From Dipylidium caninum (lineage: Eukaryota > Platyhelminthes > Cestoda > Cyclophyllidea > Dipylidiidae), in NCBI GenBank assembly GCA_017562135.1, contig QEYB01001208.1, positions 248,001 to 312,000 on the forward strand: a stretch of DNA of 64,000 nucleotides, read 5' to 3'. Shown piece after piece: positions 28,401-41,200 of the stretch. The notes below the pieces were generated by a model. That model saw only the letters and a list, made by a program, of their open reading frames with translations, made no database searches and had not been told where the DNA came from. Each line of letters starts with the position of its first letter. The stretch's first letter is position 1. The translations under genes and the position numbers were made by a program.

Positions 28401-28719
28401 GATCAACACAGTAAAAAGACGCGAACGCGTGGGTGGCTACAAGTAGAGACATCAAAGTAGCCCAAGTGTTGTTTACACGAGTGCGATGGTGGAGGCAGAG
28501 GACATAAAATCGCTGTGCTTCTATCGCGTAAACGGCCCTCTTTCCGCCAGATTGGCCCCAAGCTGCACGGCGACCGCGTTTGCCGCACTTTTTAAAGGGG
28601 AAACGAAGAGTGATGCGAGTGGGCCTTATTCTGTGCCCCAAACATACTTCTATCACCTGAAACGCACCGAAAATATCACTTTCCGGAAGAAACACCCTGC
28701 TTCGGATCCTTCCAAGTGT

Positions 28720-28738
28720 CTGCTGCTGCTGCTGCTGC
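28720..28738. repeat. (CTG)6 microsatellite
   Basis: Six perfect CTG units. The palindrome CAATTAATTG follows at about 28,740. Confidence 0.8.
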
Positions 28739-30299
28739 CGCAATTAATTGAGGCACCGCACAACGCGGCTGGGTGCACGATGTTGCAGTCGGTAGACCAC
28801 AATTTCGCTGAGTAAGTGAAGAAAAACCAAGTGGGAGGAAGCAGCCTATCTCAATTAACCGAGCGCACTATTTATTTGCTCACTCCATTATGTAAACAGC
28901 AGTCGTGTCATTATCGCGAGCTCATTTCGCGAGAATGTCATCGCCCCGTGGGAAGACGGAGACGGGGAGGGCAGAGTCAACACACCGTGGCCACCGACTC
29001 ACACCTCGAGGAGCGGCAGACGAGGGCGACCACCGCGCCTGGAAGCAGCCTCTGAAGGCGCTCGTGCCCGGTGGTAGTCGCCTCCGCTTCCGACTGCCGA
29101 TCAGGCGACAATTCACGTGGTGCCACAGACCGTGTGAAAAGCCTCAGTGATGGTTTTACTGGGCAGCCTCTTCATCGCCTCAGGCCTTAGGGGAGGCCCG
29201 CAGATGCCCTCTGGATGGCAGAGGAACACCTGCTTGGGTTACCGTGTTGCCGCACGGAAGGAGAAGGCATGGCAAATGGCGTCCACGAGTCTTCCAGCCC
29301 ATCGCCTTGGCGGGGCGAGTTAACGTGTTTGAGTGGCCCGCGAAGCACTAATACTTAAGTGCCTGCTGGGTCTCGCGCCACTGTCACGTTTATTCCAGTC
29401 TCCTAACCCGTGCACATAACTTTTAACTTGCAGGGCAGCGTTTTCGCCCACTTAGGCGGCAATGAGAGGTGTTTAATAAGGTATGCAGATATCCTGGCCT
29501 CCGTGGCAGCTGCGGCCTTGCTCCTGTTCTCTCCTCGTTTCACTGTCAAATGCACCTTTCAATTGGGAAAGAAAGGGAGAGTCAAGTTTGTCTTTCCTTT
29601 GAAAAGGAAGAGGAGCTTTCCCTTGGACTGCCCGCAAGGCTGTTGGATCTTGAAGGTCTCAAGAGGCGAAGCCCACCAGGTTAGAGGTTGTGTGCGCTCC
29701 CGCTTCCTGGCGACCTGATTCAGTCGCCCTTCGCTGTCCCCAGCCCTTCTCCCCTGCTTTCCTGCGTACACACGTCTGCGGGGACCTTCCACCGTCTGCC
29801 CCTTCGTCACGCATGAGTGTCACCAGTAAAATCACCGGATATATGCAATTTGCACAAGAGGCAGCCGTTTTGCCTAATCCGTTAAGTCTGCCGCACAACT
29901 CGCAGGGTAGCAGTAGGTTGGGGTAGCGACGAACTTTTGACTTATATCGGTGCGCGCCCACTGGATGAAATTGTGGACAAGGGGGATGAGGGTCACCGGA
30001 ATGTCCATACCCGCTTACGTGAAAATCCCGATTTCGTAAGGTGTGTACGAGAGGCAGCAACCGGTCACGCTCCCACTTGGCTAATGGCCACTTTACCATT
30101 CTCCCCAGCTTCACAATGGAATCTGCATTCATCTTCGCCCAGTAGAGAGTGGCAGGCATGTTATAACGCCTTCAAGTCCACCGCTATCCATACCCAGCAA
30201 TCAACGCAGGAACAGGATTTAAAATGCACTTCTGTCAGGCGCGAAGGCGATTAAATCAACTCTAAAATGACACATTTCAAACAGACGGATGTGGATCGC

Positions 30300-31600
30300 A
30301 GCGCATAGTGTTACACGCTGCTACTCTACCCAAGTGCCTGCGGAGGACTGGCAGGGTCCATAAAATAGAACATTACATATAACAAATATTACGCCACTTT
30401 TTCGTGTCTAAAACCTCCCTCCACTCAGAGACGGACCACTTGGAGGATATTTGGATCATCATTACGTTGTAGTTATGGCGACTACTGGCCCAGTAGAAGG
30501 ATGCAATTACTTTGCTCCACTCTGAAAATATTTGTGAGAACGACCTACAATGTACTCATTTTTCCGCCGATAATTTATGGTTCGGTAATTGAAATTCTTA
30601 ACAATTGCGCTACAGGCATTACGTAGTTGTATGCCAAGGCGGTTAAAGCACGAGAGACGCCTCTACGTTGAGAAAGATTTTCTGAAACCAATCAAAAGGT
30701 GAACTTACTTTCCTTAGCTCCCCATTTTTTCGCGTTAAACGTGTCTAATTTTCTCGCATTCTGTGAGCCATGGCACTCGCCTCTTCGTCAGCAGATCATA
30801 AAATGCTACTTATTTATAAATAAGTAGGATATTAATTTTACACTTGCAGCATTTCAACATTTGTCGTGCACAGGGGCGGATGTCGTCGCAATGGGAAAAT
30901 TCCTTAACTCCTTTTCTTATTAACTGTAATTTAATCCAACTGAATCAAGCAGCACTTTTTCCAGACCTTCACGATTTAATAGTTGTTACAAATTTACTCC
31001 TTACTAGGGTAACAACTAGTCTTCCTATTGCGGGCAACGTGGAGATATTTTTGCCAGGGTCGAACGGACAGCCAGTGTCTTCTCAAATGGAGACATATTT
31101 GCCAGGGACATTTCCTGCGCTGGAGAACATTACGACAGTGCCCCTTAGGCCCACAACGGTGAATATGTAGAAACATCGTTGGGTCGCGACTCATGTGTCT
31201 CAGCTATTCCTACCCCGAAATTTCTGATATTATTTATGTCTCAAGGAAAACGACTGTTATAAACACTAATTACTTATATACACTTAAGCGAAAATAGACA
31301 ATGAATGTACTCCTTGCTAACGTTTGCCTGGTGCGCCACCAGATGGCAAAACGAGGAAAACGACGGTAAATGGTGGAATCATTCTCGACGGTAATCGCAC
31401 TCTCACCTCCGCCATCATCCACCCGCTCTGGAACTCCTTCCAGCCTACCGTGTGATCTAGTCGGAGATAAGGAGTGAGTACACACGTATTATTGTGGCGC
31501 CACAATGAGGACGACAGTGGCTCTGCCATAACCTGCGGATTTTGTTTACAAACATTCTCATTGTAAGTGTACGCAGGATGCGTGCATCTGGGCTGCGTGT
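30300..31600. other. AT-rich island inside the GC-rich desert
   Basis: Base composition drops visibly to AT-rich here before GC-rich DNA resumes. It contains a 22-bp perfect palindrome at 30806-30827. The plus ORF at 30844-31170 has no recognisable domain and no credible splice context, so I do not call a gene. Confidence 0.45.
30806..30827. repeat. 22-bp perfect palindrome
   Basis: The half-site CTACTTATTTA is followed directly by its exact reverse complement. The AT-rich centre resembles a MEF2-type site. It could be a dimer-binding site, a cruciform-forming sequence or chance. Confidence 0.6.
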
Positions 31601-34600
31601 TCTGAGCCAGTACGTCTTAAACAGTTCAGTTGCAGTGTTTTTTAAAGGCCGGGAAACTGAGAAGGAGAGCGGCGGTCACCCGCTCCACCGAAGGGAGGAA
31701 TCAAGCCAAAACATCGCATTGTTGGCGAGCCTGACTCCCTGGTCCCCCCTCCCCCCCCCAGAGCAACTGCAACAAATTAGGGGCGGTTGGCAGAGGCAAC
31801 TACTCGTCGTCTTGACTCTCCGCCGGAGAAGTTTATCTTTTCACCTGCTTTTGCGTTTATTTTAACTCGTTGGTGCCATTAACCTACTCGGTGTCGGCGA
31901 TAATGGCGTGGAGGAGTGAAGCCCTGCGTCAGAGTGCAATATGCACTTCCACATTGATGGTGACAGTTGATGTTCGTAACCTGCACAGCTCGTCACTTCA
32001 ACTCTCCCCTGACTTTGCAGACTTTGGCGTAGGTCACTTTGTTAGGTGACAAGGCCTCTCCCCCCCGTACACGCGGCGTCTAGTGGGGTTAACCAAATCT
32101 TCCAGCTGGAGGCCGCAGGAACCACACTTCCTCTCCATGCACGATCTGCGTCCCGACATCTCGTTCCACCCGCCCCTTCACCGGCAGCTTTTGCCAACTC
32201 TGTCGTCTCGTTCATCTTATTCTTCCCTTCCTCCCCCCATGTCCATTCGCTACTCTAATTGGGAAAGAAGGCGAAATGCACCGATTTCGCCGGCCCTCAG
32301 AGGGTGTGCTCATTATTTTCTCCTGAAGCGTTTAGGAAAACACTGAGTAATGATGACAGGCGTCGCGAATTGCATTTCAAGTGCTCCTTAGGGAGCTCAA
32401 AGTTGTGGTGAAATCGTCATTAAAACGGCATAAACACAATGTGACAACGTGACAGCAGCATCCCACTAATGAGAGAATTTGCTTTGCAATTTGGTGGAGT
32501 TGAAGCGCTTGCCTCGCGGCCGAGAGGCGGGCTGCTTCTTCCCCTCTTGTGTGCATGTAAATGCTGAAAAAGAGGCTGCCGCCCCGCGTCACGTCGCATT
32601 CCGTCGCGCCGGTGAGTCGGTGTGGAAGGCAGGCCTTCGTCCGCGCGGATTCCGTGGCGACGCCCACATCGGATGATCGGCCGAGCGCGCACCGACGTGC
32701 TCGGTGTTTGTGGGCCACGACTTCTTCAGGCGCTGTTACTCCTTTCCCTCATGCTCCACGGATATCATTAAAGCGCTGCTGTCAACAAAGACTCCCACTT
32801 GTCCGGACGCGCCCACGGGCCACGCACCAGGAAGGTGTGGACAAGGAAGGTGGCTGCAAACGCTTCTGCGCCCACAGCGGGCACTGGCCCCTCTCACTTG
32901 CCCGAGTCCCAGTCCTCTTGACTCATTCTGGTTAACTTTCATTATCGTTCCGTGCCGATTGCTCTATCTTGAGTTTTTTTGGCCCAGATTAACTCATTGG
33001 CTTTTGTTCCTGTTGCGATGAGGGTGACGAGACAACCGCCCTCCTCTCAGTCCCATCGCACCCCCAGCGCTGCGCCTGATCGGCGCCATTTGGAAAACAG
33101 CAGGACGGAGGCCGAAGCGCCACCGGCTCAAAAGACCTTCAAGTGGAAAATGCATGCAGTCAACCTGGGTAACGGTAATTCCTCCGCCTGCTGCGAGCGA
33201 GAGACATTGCAAACCTCGTCGCTTGTGCTTTCACGTGAGGGCGATCAAATAAGAACAGGCGGGGCTGAGAGGAGAGGAGAGGAGAGGAGAGGAGAGGAGA
33301 GGAGAGGAGAGGAGAGGAGAGGAGAGGAGAGGAGAGCGGTTAGCTCGCCTGCGTCAACCCCCGGGGTCCGCCAGCCCTCAACCCGTCTGTCGAGTGGGAC
33401 GCCGAGGCGACGCCTTTCGCCTTGGTGTGTTGCTCGTCTCGAGGAAAGGCGTATGCCATGACGACTACTGCAAACATAAATTATGACTGTAATAATTGTA
33501 ATTAAAAGTTTGCAAGGCGAGAGGTGGGTCTAACAAAGTGGCGCAAGGTACAGCCTGAACAGCCTAAAGAGTGAGTGGGCCTCCCTCTGGCTGGAGAACC
33601 ATGAATTAAGTGGCGAATACGTCGCATGGCCAAAGCGGTTGCAAGTGACTCTCTTTGTCGGTAAAACGCGAGCGGAAAGGGAGCCGCCATAGTGATTGAC
33701 AGGCAGAAGACAGGCAGTGGAGTGATTGACTGGTGCACGCCTCCCACCGGCTGCGGATGACATGCGGAGAGATGAAGCCAAATGACGTAGAGACCGTTCG
33801 CAGGCGAGGCGTTTTTTCAGCCACGTGGTTGACTTCCATCGCTAAGTGCCGGGTTTGCAGTGGCGCCCTGTTAAATCGCATTGTTTGCGTGCAATTCAAT
33901 TAGTATGACAATTTGTCAAAACAAGGCGTTTGCATTCATCACTGCGACCTTGAGGGAAACCCAGTCATGAGTGCCACCACTCAAAACAAGCATAATAGAC
34001 ATTTACGAAGAGTGATTTAATCAAAATTTACCGACAAACGTGTCACTACAGAGGGCCTTTGTGGAGCATCGGACCGACCTGGAAGGCACCGGGTGTGGGT
34101 CATCAGTCTGCTTTGAGCGCTGCTGCGCCATGGCATGGTCGGTCTGCGAGGAAATCGGCAAGAGAGTCGAGGACGAGAGATGGTAGCGTTGCGTAGACGC
34201 TAGCAGCTCGCCCTCCTCCCGCACCGCAGACCCGGGTCCAGCGCGTCCGACGGCCAGGTGCCAGTCGAGTAGAGCACGCGCGTGTCTTCGCCCAGCTTCC
34301 GTCTGTCCATCAGCAGTGCTTCCTTTCCCGCGCGGACTGAGCGTCAGCTCACACGGCTCCAGTCCGCATGCGACGGTCACCTTTCGGCTCGCAGCTCCCG
34401 CAAGATCAGCGAACCCGCTTCACAGCAGTGTAGGTGCTCTGTAAGACGAACACGTCTGTCGAAGGAGCGCAGAAGCAGTAAGGAGTTTTTGTCCAAATGT
34501 TTCTCAAGACCCTCCCTCCCTCCCTCCCCCCTCCCTTCCTATATTCTATCCTCTCGAAGTTCCCTTTCGACCTTTTCCCTTACATTAAAACGCAGAAAGC

Positions 34601-35670
34601 AAACGGGAATGATAAACGCCTCTTGAAAGGAAGGCATAGACAAAAGAAAGGTAGTATTGAAAGTGAAAACTTCCATGTCGGCGCTGGAGAACGTCCTTGA
34701 GTCACGAGAACCTCGGTGCACGGGGCACTGAAGTGGTGGCACGTGTTTCTTACTTTCGTGAAATTTTTTAACTCATGCACCTGAATGTTTCCTCTACCTG
34801 TTATGCATGGTAATTCGGTTGCCGGTCTCCTCTAACCTGGGCTTTTGGGTGGAAAACGGCCACTTGCGCGAAACATGCTCTTGAATGGCCAGCCGACGCA
34901 GACGCAGCGGCCGGGGCTGGGGCCGGGACGCCCCACCCGAGGGTGACGATCACAAGAGCACGCGATGCGATGGTCAATGGGATATCACCAAAAACTCCAT
35001 CTACCAAATGGGAAGTTGGCATGGGTAGAGTTGAATGCTCTTTTTTCCCGCAATCTCTTTGTGAACGCACCAATACAAGACGAAACAATCCTCATAGATC
35101 ACCTGCATTCCGGCAATGGAATAAGAGCCAACTTCATAAACTTATGAGTACGTCTATCAGGGGGCTTGGTGCCTTTTGCGTCACAATTAATAGACTTGTC
35201 ATTCGTTCTGCGTCAGAGCAATCTAGACACAGTCGTCAGGTCCGAGGACCCGCCATGGGATTATTTGATTCGGGTGTGTCGAGCTCCTTGCACCTATTAA
35301 AATTGCACCGGCTCACGTTCTTACTTTGACCTTAAGTAAAAAGACCATTTGGACAGCAATGTGCGCCAACAACTTTTTCGAGGGATAAATCACCGCCCCC
35401 TTGTGTCTCTATTTCCACCTGTGGTAAGTCCTTCATGGACTGCCTGAAGCAAGACGAGGGAGCACCGAACTAAGATTACTTTTCATGGGTTTAGAATGTG
35501 CTCCCACTCACCACAAGTGCATCACCAAGCGAAACTATTAAGGTTGTCGTTTAGGATAAATTACCTCCCCCCCCAATGAAAGACACAAGTCCAATTATTT
35601 AAAAATGATTGATTAGGTTAAAACTATACAGGAGATTAAGTACAAAGCAGCGAATGTGAGCAGTAAAATA
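31600..35670. other. GC-rich to AT-rich transition, no gene seen
   Basis: GC-rich noncoding DNA continues to about 35 kb, then becomes AT-rich over roughly 500 bp before the 3' end of the phosphomevalonate kinase gene. No ORF here resembles a protein. Confidence 0.5.
33266..33336. repeat. (GGAGA)n minisatellite
   Basis: About 13-14 perfect GGAGA pentamers in a row, the longest pure simple repeat in the window. One strand is all purine. An apparent Arg/Gly/Glu-rich ORF over it is a repeat artefact. Confidence 0.95.
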
Positions 35671-36583
35671 TCAAATTGTCATCATTTTGCGAAGGGAGTT
35701 ATCATTGAGCGCTCGTAGGACAACAGTCATAGAGAGGTTAAGAGTACGGTGCGACTCGTTCACAACGAGAATATCGAAGGGAGCCATGTCAAGAGCACAC
35801 TCCGTCTCCGCATCGTCAATGCCTGAACTGTATATCCACCCTCGCATTCTCCTGGTAGCAAGAGACGCCGAAATCCTCAAATGCAAGAGAGGCGCATCTT
35901 TGTTAAGGTTTGAAAAATACTCAATATCTGTGGGTCGACGACAATCAGCAACTATAACGAAGGCCGGTTTGACGAAAGAGTCACGGACCAAATATTCGAG
36001 AGCTTTGCGGCAAAAGATGGTAGGATCTTGCATTCTGAGAGCCTCACCCCATCGAACCATGTGGCGACGGTAACGTTCCTTGTAGGTGGATGAAGACATC
36101 AGTTTTTGCAGCTCCAACTGATGCTCCTCGGCAAAAGCACGCTTGATTGGTTCTGAGATATGAATAATAGCAACCACCTGCCCAAATTTCTCCTGAATTT
36201 GATTGCGCAAAAGTGTGGCGAAGTAGTCTTTCCCGCATTTGCGCTTCCCTGAGATTGCAATAAAGCGTACATCTCCCCAGTACATTGCAAAATCAGCATT
36301 CCTCTAAAAATGAAACAGCAGATTGAATTTGTCTAAAATATGCTAAATTATTTCACGATCGAGGCAAATCAAACTGGTACTGACAAAAATATTAAAATGA
36401 AAACAGGAATAAATCGTAATATGAATATATTACCTCAATTTCATTCGAGGTAGAAAATTGGTCCCATGACGTCGAAGGTGTAGGTGATGTATCATTCGAG
36501 TTGGACCAAAGGATCGGTGACGTCGGAATTTGTCGAGCATATGGACCCGTGGGACGGTGAATCGGTTCTTGAGCAAAGACCAT
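35671..36583 (-). CDS. PMVK: Phosphomevalonate kinase
   Basis: Phosphorylates mevalonate-5-phosphate to the diphosphate with ATP, in the mevalonate pathway that feeds dolichol, ubiquinone and prenyl groups. Two exons, 36583-36434 and 36303-35671 (stop), join in phase 0 to give 260 aa. The kinase part is clear: P-loop SGKRKCGKD (about 68-76), STYKERYR, VRWGEALRMQDP, VADCRRPTDIEYF and the family signature GWIYSSGIDDAETEC. This is the animal type of the enzyme, not the GHMP-fold type of fungi and plants. The human enzyme is about 192 aa; the extra length is an N-terminal extension of 56 residues, mostly from exon 1, rich in Ser, Thr and Pro. A strong acceptor lies 4 nt before the first ATG. A second one lies 18 nt before an internal ATG at 36285, which could start a short form lacking the extension. 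Confidence 0.93.
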
Positions 36584-38227
36584 ACTCCTGCAAAAATAGA
36601 ACTTCAGAGTTAGACACACGCTGTCACTCAACTAAACACATATATGTTAATCAAATCGTTGTTTGATTCTGCAATTTGTCCGGATATTATCTGAATGACA
36701 CAAAGAAATAAAAGGGAACAAAATCCCTACTGATTTGAGAGGCTCGGCCGTTAGACTAATGTTTCACGGTTAACATTTTTGCAATGGAGCAGTGGATCGG
36801 AGAGCCTTGTGTGCTACTACAGACTTACATCAGGACCAAATTTCGCAAAATGGTCTGAGCTGCCAGACGAGTGCATTTTATTATGTTAAACACGTGACTT
36901 ACGTCAACAAGGTTGAATTGCTTGCAAACTGATACAGCCGAATAAAAATAACAGACAAGCATAAAACAACATTAGAATACCAACATTGATTTGGAATGAT
37001 ACACATATAATGCCATAAAGCTTTTCTTACACAAAAGTCTGGCCAGTTAAACTTCATTTGGTACATGATGGAGCCTATGGGGACGTTTGCATATTTTATG
37101 TTGGTCTAGGCAATAGAGTGAATGCAAGACCCAACATTCGAAGGCGAACCAGCTTAGACTGCTCCGTGGAAATATTTTAAGCTGTCTTATTTAGTAGCGG
37201 TCTTTATATCCTCTCAGGAAAGACGAAAAAGGACTTATGAACAGTATGAGGTAATTGCTCAAAATATTTCGTACAGTACGATGTTTCTATTCCCTCCTGC
37301 CATCTTGCAAAAATTTAGTATCACGCATTGCGAAAACTCTCGTAATACCGAATTTTAAATCCACTTCCTAGTTAGTTAGCGCCACGTCCAACCTTAGTAA
37401 TTTCATAGGGAAAAAAATTTAATGGGTGGCTTGGAGCGTTACACGATCTCATTCGTTAAATTCACCTGGTGACTTTTTCCTTAGCTTTGACTAGTTACGC
37501 ATTTAGTGTAACGTACCATTCGCTCTTCGCCTTAAAAAACACCCAAATCGGAAGTTTCAATCCTGTTCCAATTTTAGCGAGATTGTTGATGAAAACGCAA
37601 GGTTCGGAGGGGAAATGTCACAGATAAACATTCCACACTGTTGTAATGATTGACATAACACAAAAGCTGGGCTACAAGATATAAATGCAAGGTACAAATG
37701 GGGAACATTAATTTTGGGGATTAATGTCCAGGATTTGCTAATAGCTTGTAAGCAGGGCGATAACGGTCTATTTTTAATAGTAAATCATGCACCTCCCGAA
37801 CTGTTGTTACCGCATTCATTCCCAATCGTTAACGTTTTCAAAGTAACATGCACTGATTATGGGGGCAAATTATTCTTCTGTAGGCTTTAAGTCGTAAACG
37901 TCTTTTAGTTAAAATTGATCGGTGTACCCCTTGAACCGCTATCCGCGGTTAGTTAAACTGTTAAAAGATTGCGTTTTGACTGTGATATGCGATTCCATCA
38001 TGTACTTTCCTTTTATCATCGCCATCCTGTTATAATTAACGGCCCTCAAACAACTATAACTTTTTGTTTTGTCCGCATTGCTTTAGTCCTAGTTGGAGTA
38101 GTTCAATTTTTTATATTGATATCTGGCGAATCAGCAGGCTATTGCTTACCATTGGTGTAATCTAACACTTCCCATATTTGCTTAATTTGAGTTAGCACGT
38201 TTCACTTTCGTAAGATTGTATTTTTAG
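36584..38227. other. Divergent intergenic region between PMVK and CEP192
   Basis: About 1.6 kb of AT-rich DNA separates two genes transcribed away from each other, so it should hold both promoters. It ends with TATTTTTAG directly in front of the CEP192 start codon. I see no TATA or CCAAT arrangement that can be assigned with confidence, and no convincing exon. Confidence 0.6.
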
Positions 38228-41200
38228 ATGGAGGCAAACCGTTCTCCTACCTCAGACTTTCAACTTGAATCGTCCCAACTAAGTACTACCTTCCTTGACG
38301 GATTGCGCCCATTAGCCGAATCTTCAGCCATCAAAGTTTCTAATAATAGAAACAACGCTACATATAGCATACTTCAGAACCCACCTGTGCTCTCTCCTGC
38401 ATTCAAGTCCTCTTCTTCAAATGTCGCCTCTCTAAATGTCCTCAATTTGGAATCTTTGCCCAGTAAACTTTTCTCTCTGAGCACCGCAGACGCTACAACC
38501 AACAATTCTGATGCGGCTTCAGAAGAAAATGAGGGAAAAAATAACCCAGAATCAGTGAATATTCGGCTTAACGATGATGAGCTCCGTAATTTAGAAGAGG
38601 CATTCAGCGATCTATCGACAGGTCCTCGAGACACAGGAGCTATTGCAACTTCTACTCGCGACAAAGGCGGCAAATTATCATTGTCGAATTCATTATCTGA
38701 GGCGACAAATGTGTCTTCCTTGCCCTCTTTATCGTTAGATTCAGGAAGTTCCGTTGCAAGACTGATTCGAAACAAGGAGGTTCGTGTCTTTCCGAAACTT
38801 CGTTTCACTCCCGAATGTTTAGTTTCTTGTCAATAGTTTTGATGTTCCAAATTTCTACAAGTATTCTCAACATACGTATTTGATTGTCCCATTATCGCAT
38901 TCCTTTTGGTTTTTATGTCACTTATTCTGTGGTCTAAATAACCCTATTATTTCAGGATAATAGCAATCTAGTGCGGCAATTGGATGTCCACGAGGACCAG
39001 GAAAACTTACCACCTTATGAGTTACAAAAAGATACACATTCCCGACAGTACGAGTTGAGTTGCCACTCGGAAACCTTCTTTTACGGTCGACCTCTATCTA
39101 CCATTGCCGAATGGCAAAGCCGTGAATCATTCTCAGTGAGTCCCACAGCCGTTTAAATCTCCCCAACAGTATTAGATTTTATTAGTATTAATATCTTTTG
39201 CGGGTATGTTACAATACTATGCCACTCCGCCTGCTACTATTTATGTAAATTGCCGGTTTTTCTGTCTTCGTCATGTGTTCTCATGTTTTCGAGCGGAAAC
39301 CAGCCATCACTTTTTACTCTTTTCCACTCCCTTTCATATAGTCTACAACCGCCTATCAGGGAAGATCTCAAAGTTATGAGAGGACCGGAGAAATACTTAA
39401 TTTTAACGAAACTCCCGAAAAAGCTTCTGCTTCGGTTTTAAAATCAATGCTGCCTAGTTCTTATCACAGTCCAAAGAGATCTGGTATTTATTTTTATGTC
39501 AAATTTATTCATTCCGTTTACAAGGTATTTTGCAATCATCAACATCGCGAACAGTTCGTTGTCTCCGATTCATCCCAAAATCCCCTCATCCACTTCACAG
39601 GTAGACGATTGGTGGTTCACTAATTACTAGTCATTTCCTAATTTCTTTTACTTTTTCTCTGTTACTGTCGTACTTTACCTAGCATTGTGAACTGATTAAA
39701 CTTTCCTAGTGAAATTTTATTCCGACTGATTTTACTAATTGACGGCAGTACTTTTTATTATAGGTGGAAAATGCATACCCATTTCGAGGAGAAGCCATTA
39801 GATCTGGGATTTTTGACAGAGAAAACACATCTTGTCGCCTTCCTGCTCATTTGTTGTCACCCCCTACCAGCCCGCCTAAATTTAATTACAGTGACAGGAA
39901 TATCACCACAGGTATATCTCTTAACTTAATGATAGAATACGTCGATTGCCACCAGTGTTTCTCGTATCTCTATATCAAGGATTTGTGAACAAGATCATTA
40001 TCCTCCCTTTTGTAAAATTTCACTTTTTCCGTTGTGTTTCGGGACTTTTGACCTCTGGTCTTGCTTAACAGACGATATGAAGACTCGATATCACGTGGAT
40101 TATGGTGGTCCGGGATATTTCATCCCTGGTGTTGGTTATTGGTATACAAATCAGGTATCTAAGCCGCCGAAAGGCGAGGAGGCCAAGGGGCTTCAAGGTC
40201 CACTTGTTCCTGTATCAAAGAGTTCCTTGCTGCAACCGGCGGTATTAATGCCGCCAACCGAGTTTTCCGTACTTGCGGGAGCCACCCCTTCCACCTCTAC
40301 CGTCAGGACCATCGCAGACAACTCTCCTTCGCATCCGACTATAGAAACTTCGATAGCAGTGAAAGGTGCCTCGCCACCGGACGATACGGTGGGGGTTGAG
40401 CCAATTGCCGGTTCCTCCACCGATACCTATGCCATTGCTACACATACCGTTTCCCATGAAATCGACAGCGGGATGAAGATGAGGGATACAAAAACCACAT
40501 GTGAGGTAGACTTGAAGTCTTCCACTTCAGGTGACATTCCTAATTCCGCGGAGGCCCTTCCAATAACACTAGGTTAGTCATTTCCCGTGGTCAATTTTTT
40601 ATTTCCGTATATAGCATATACGGTTAAGCTAGCCTTTGGGAAAGGCCATTAATTGAATTTCCAACATGACTTTATGATTATTAGTACTATTTTTTGGTTT
40701 ATTTTTAGCGCTTTTGGATAATCGAATTATATTTGAGCCTGTCAAACTAATGTTGCATTTTTTTATTTGTCAGGGATAGACGGGTGTGCTGGTGAAGGAG
40801 TTGAAGCAAACGTATCTCACGGGGGGAAAAGGGGTGTATCGACTAGAGTGGAAGATAAAAAAACCACATATCCTCTTATGGCTACTTCTCGTTGTCTCTT
40901 TTGGCGTGCATGTACTTACGGTCATGAAAGGTATTCTTCCTGTATTTTTAACTGTTTTCTATTAGCAACAAATTCAGTGATTAACTTGAGTTGAACCTAT
41001 TTAAAAATAGCTTTTCCATGGACTTTTCGATATAATTATGTAGTTGTCTACTACTTATGGGGAAACGATGGTCTTACTTGAGTTGATTGCCAAGTACAGC
41101 TTATAAATAATGGGGATCCTAATGCTAGTTATTATTCTTTTTCAGCAAACAGCAATTTGTTCTTCGTCAAGATTCAGACCGTCTCATGAGGGTGAAGTTG

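Larger units (their letters stand above)
9905..30300. other. GC-rich gene desert upstream of neurexin
   Basis: About 20 kb with no ORF that resembles a protein or forms a consistent exon chain on either strand. CpG is abundant, so random ORFs reach 170-230 codons. Short AT-rich strings stand out in this GC-rich background. Many contain TAATTA or TTAATTAA cores, for example near 4,671 (in the intron), 11,869, 12,138, 14,149, 27,437 and the CAATTAATTG palindrome near 28,740. Such cores are homeodomain-type sites, which would fit regulatory DNA of a developmental or neuronal gene. That is inference. Confidence 0.5.

Noticed and set aside
33230..33460. Arg/Gly/Glu-rich ORF over the GGAGA repeat
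   Set aside because: Entirely a translation of the simple repeat.
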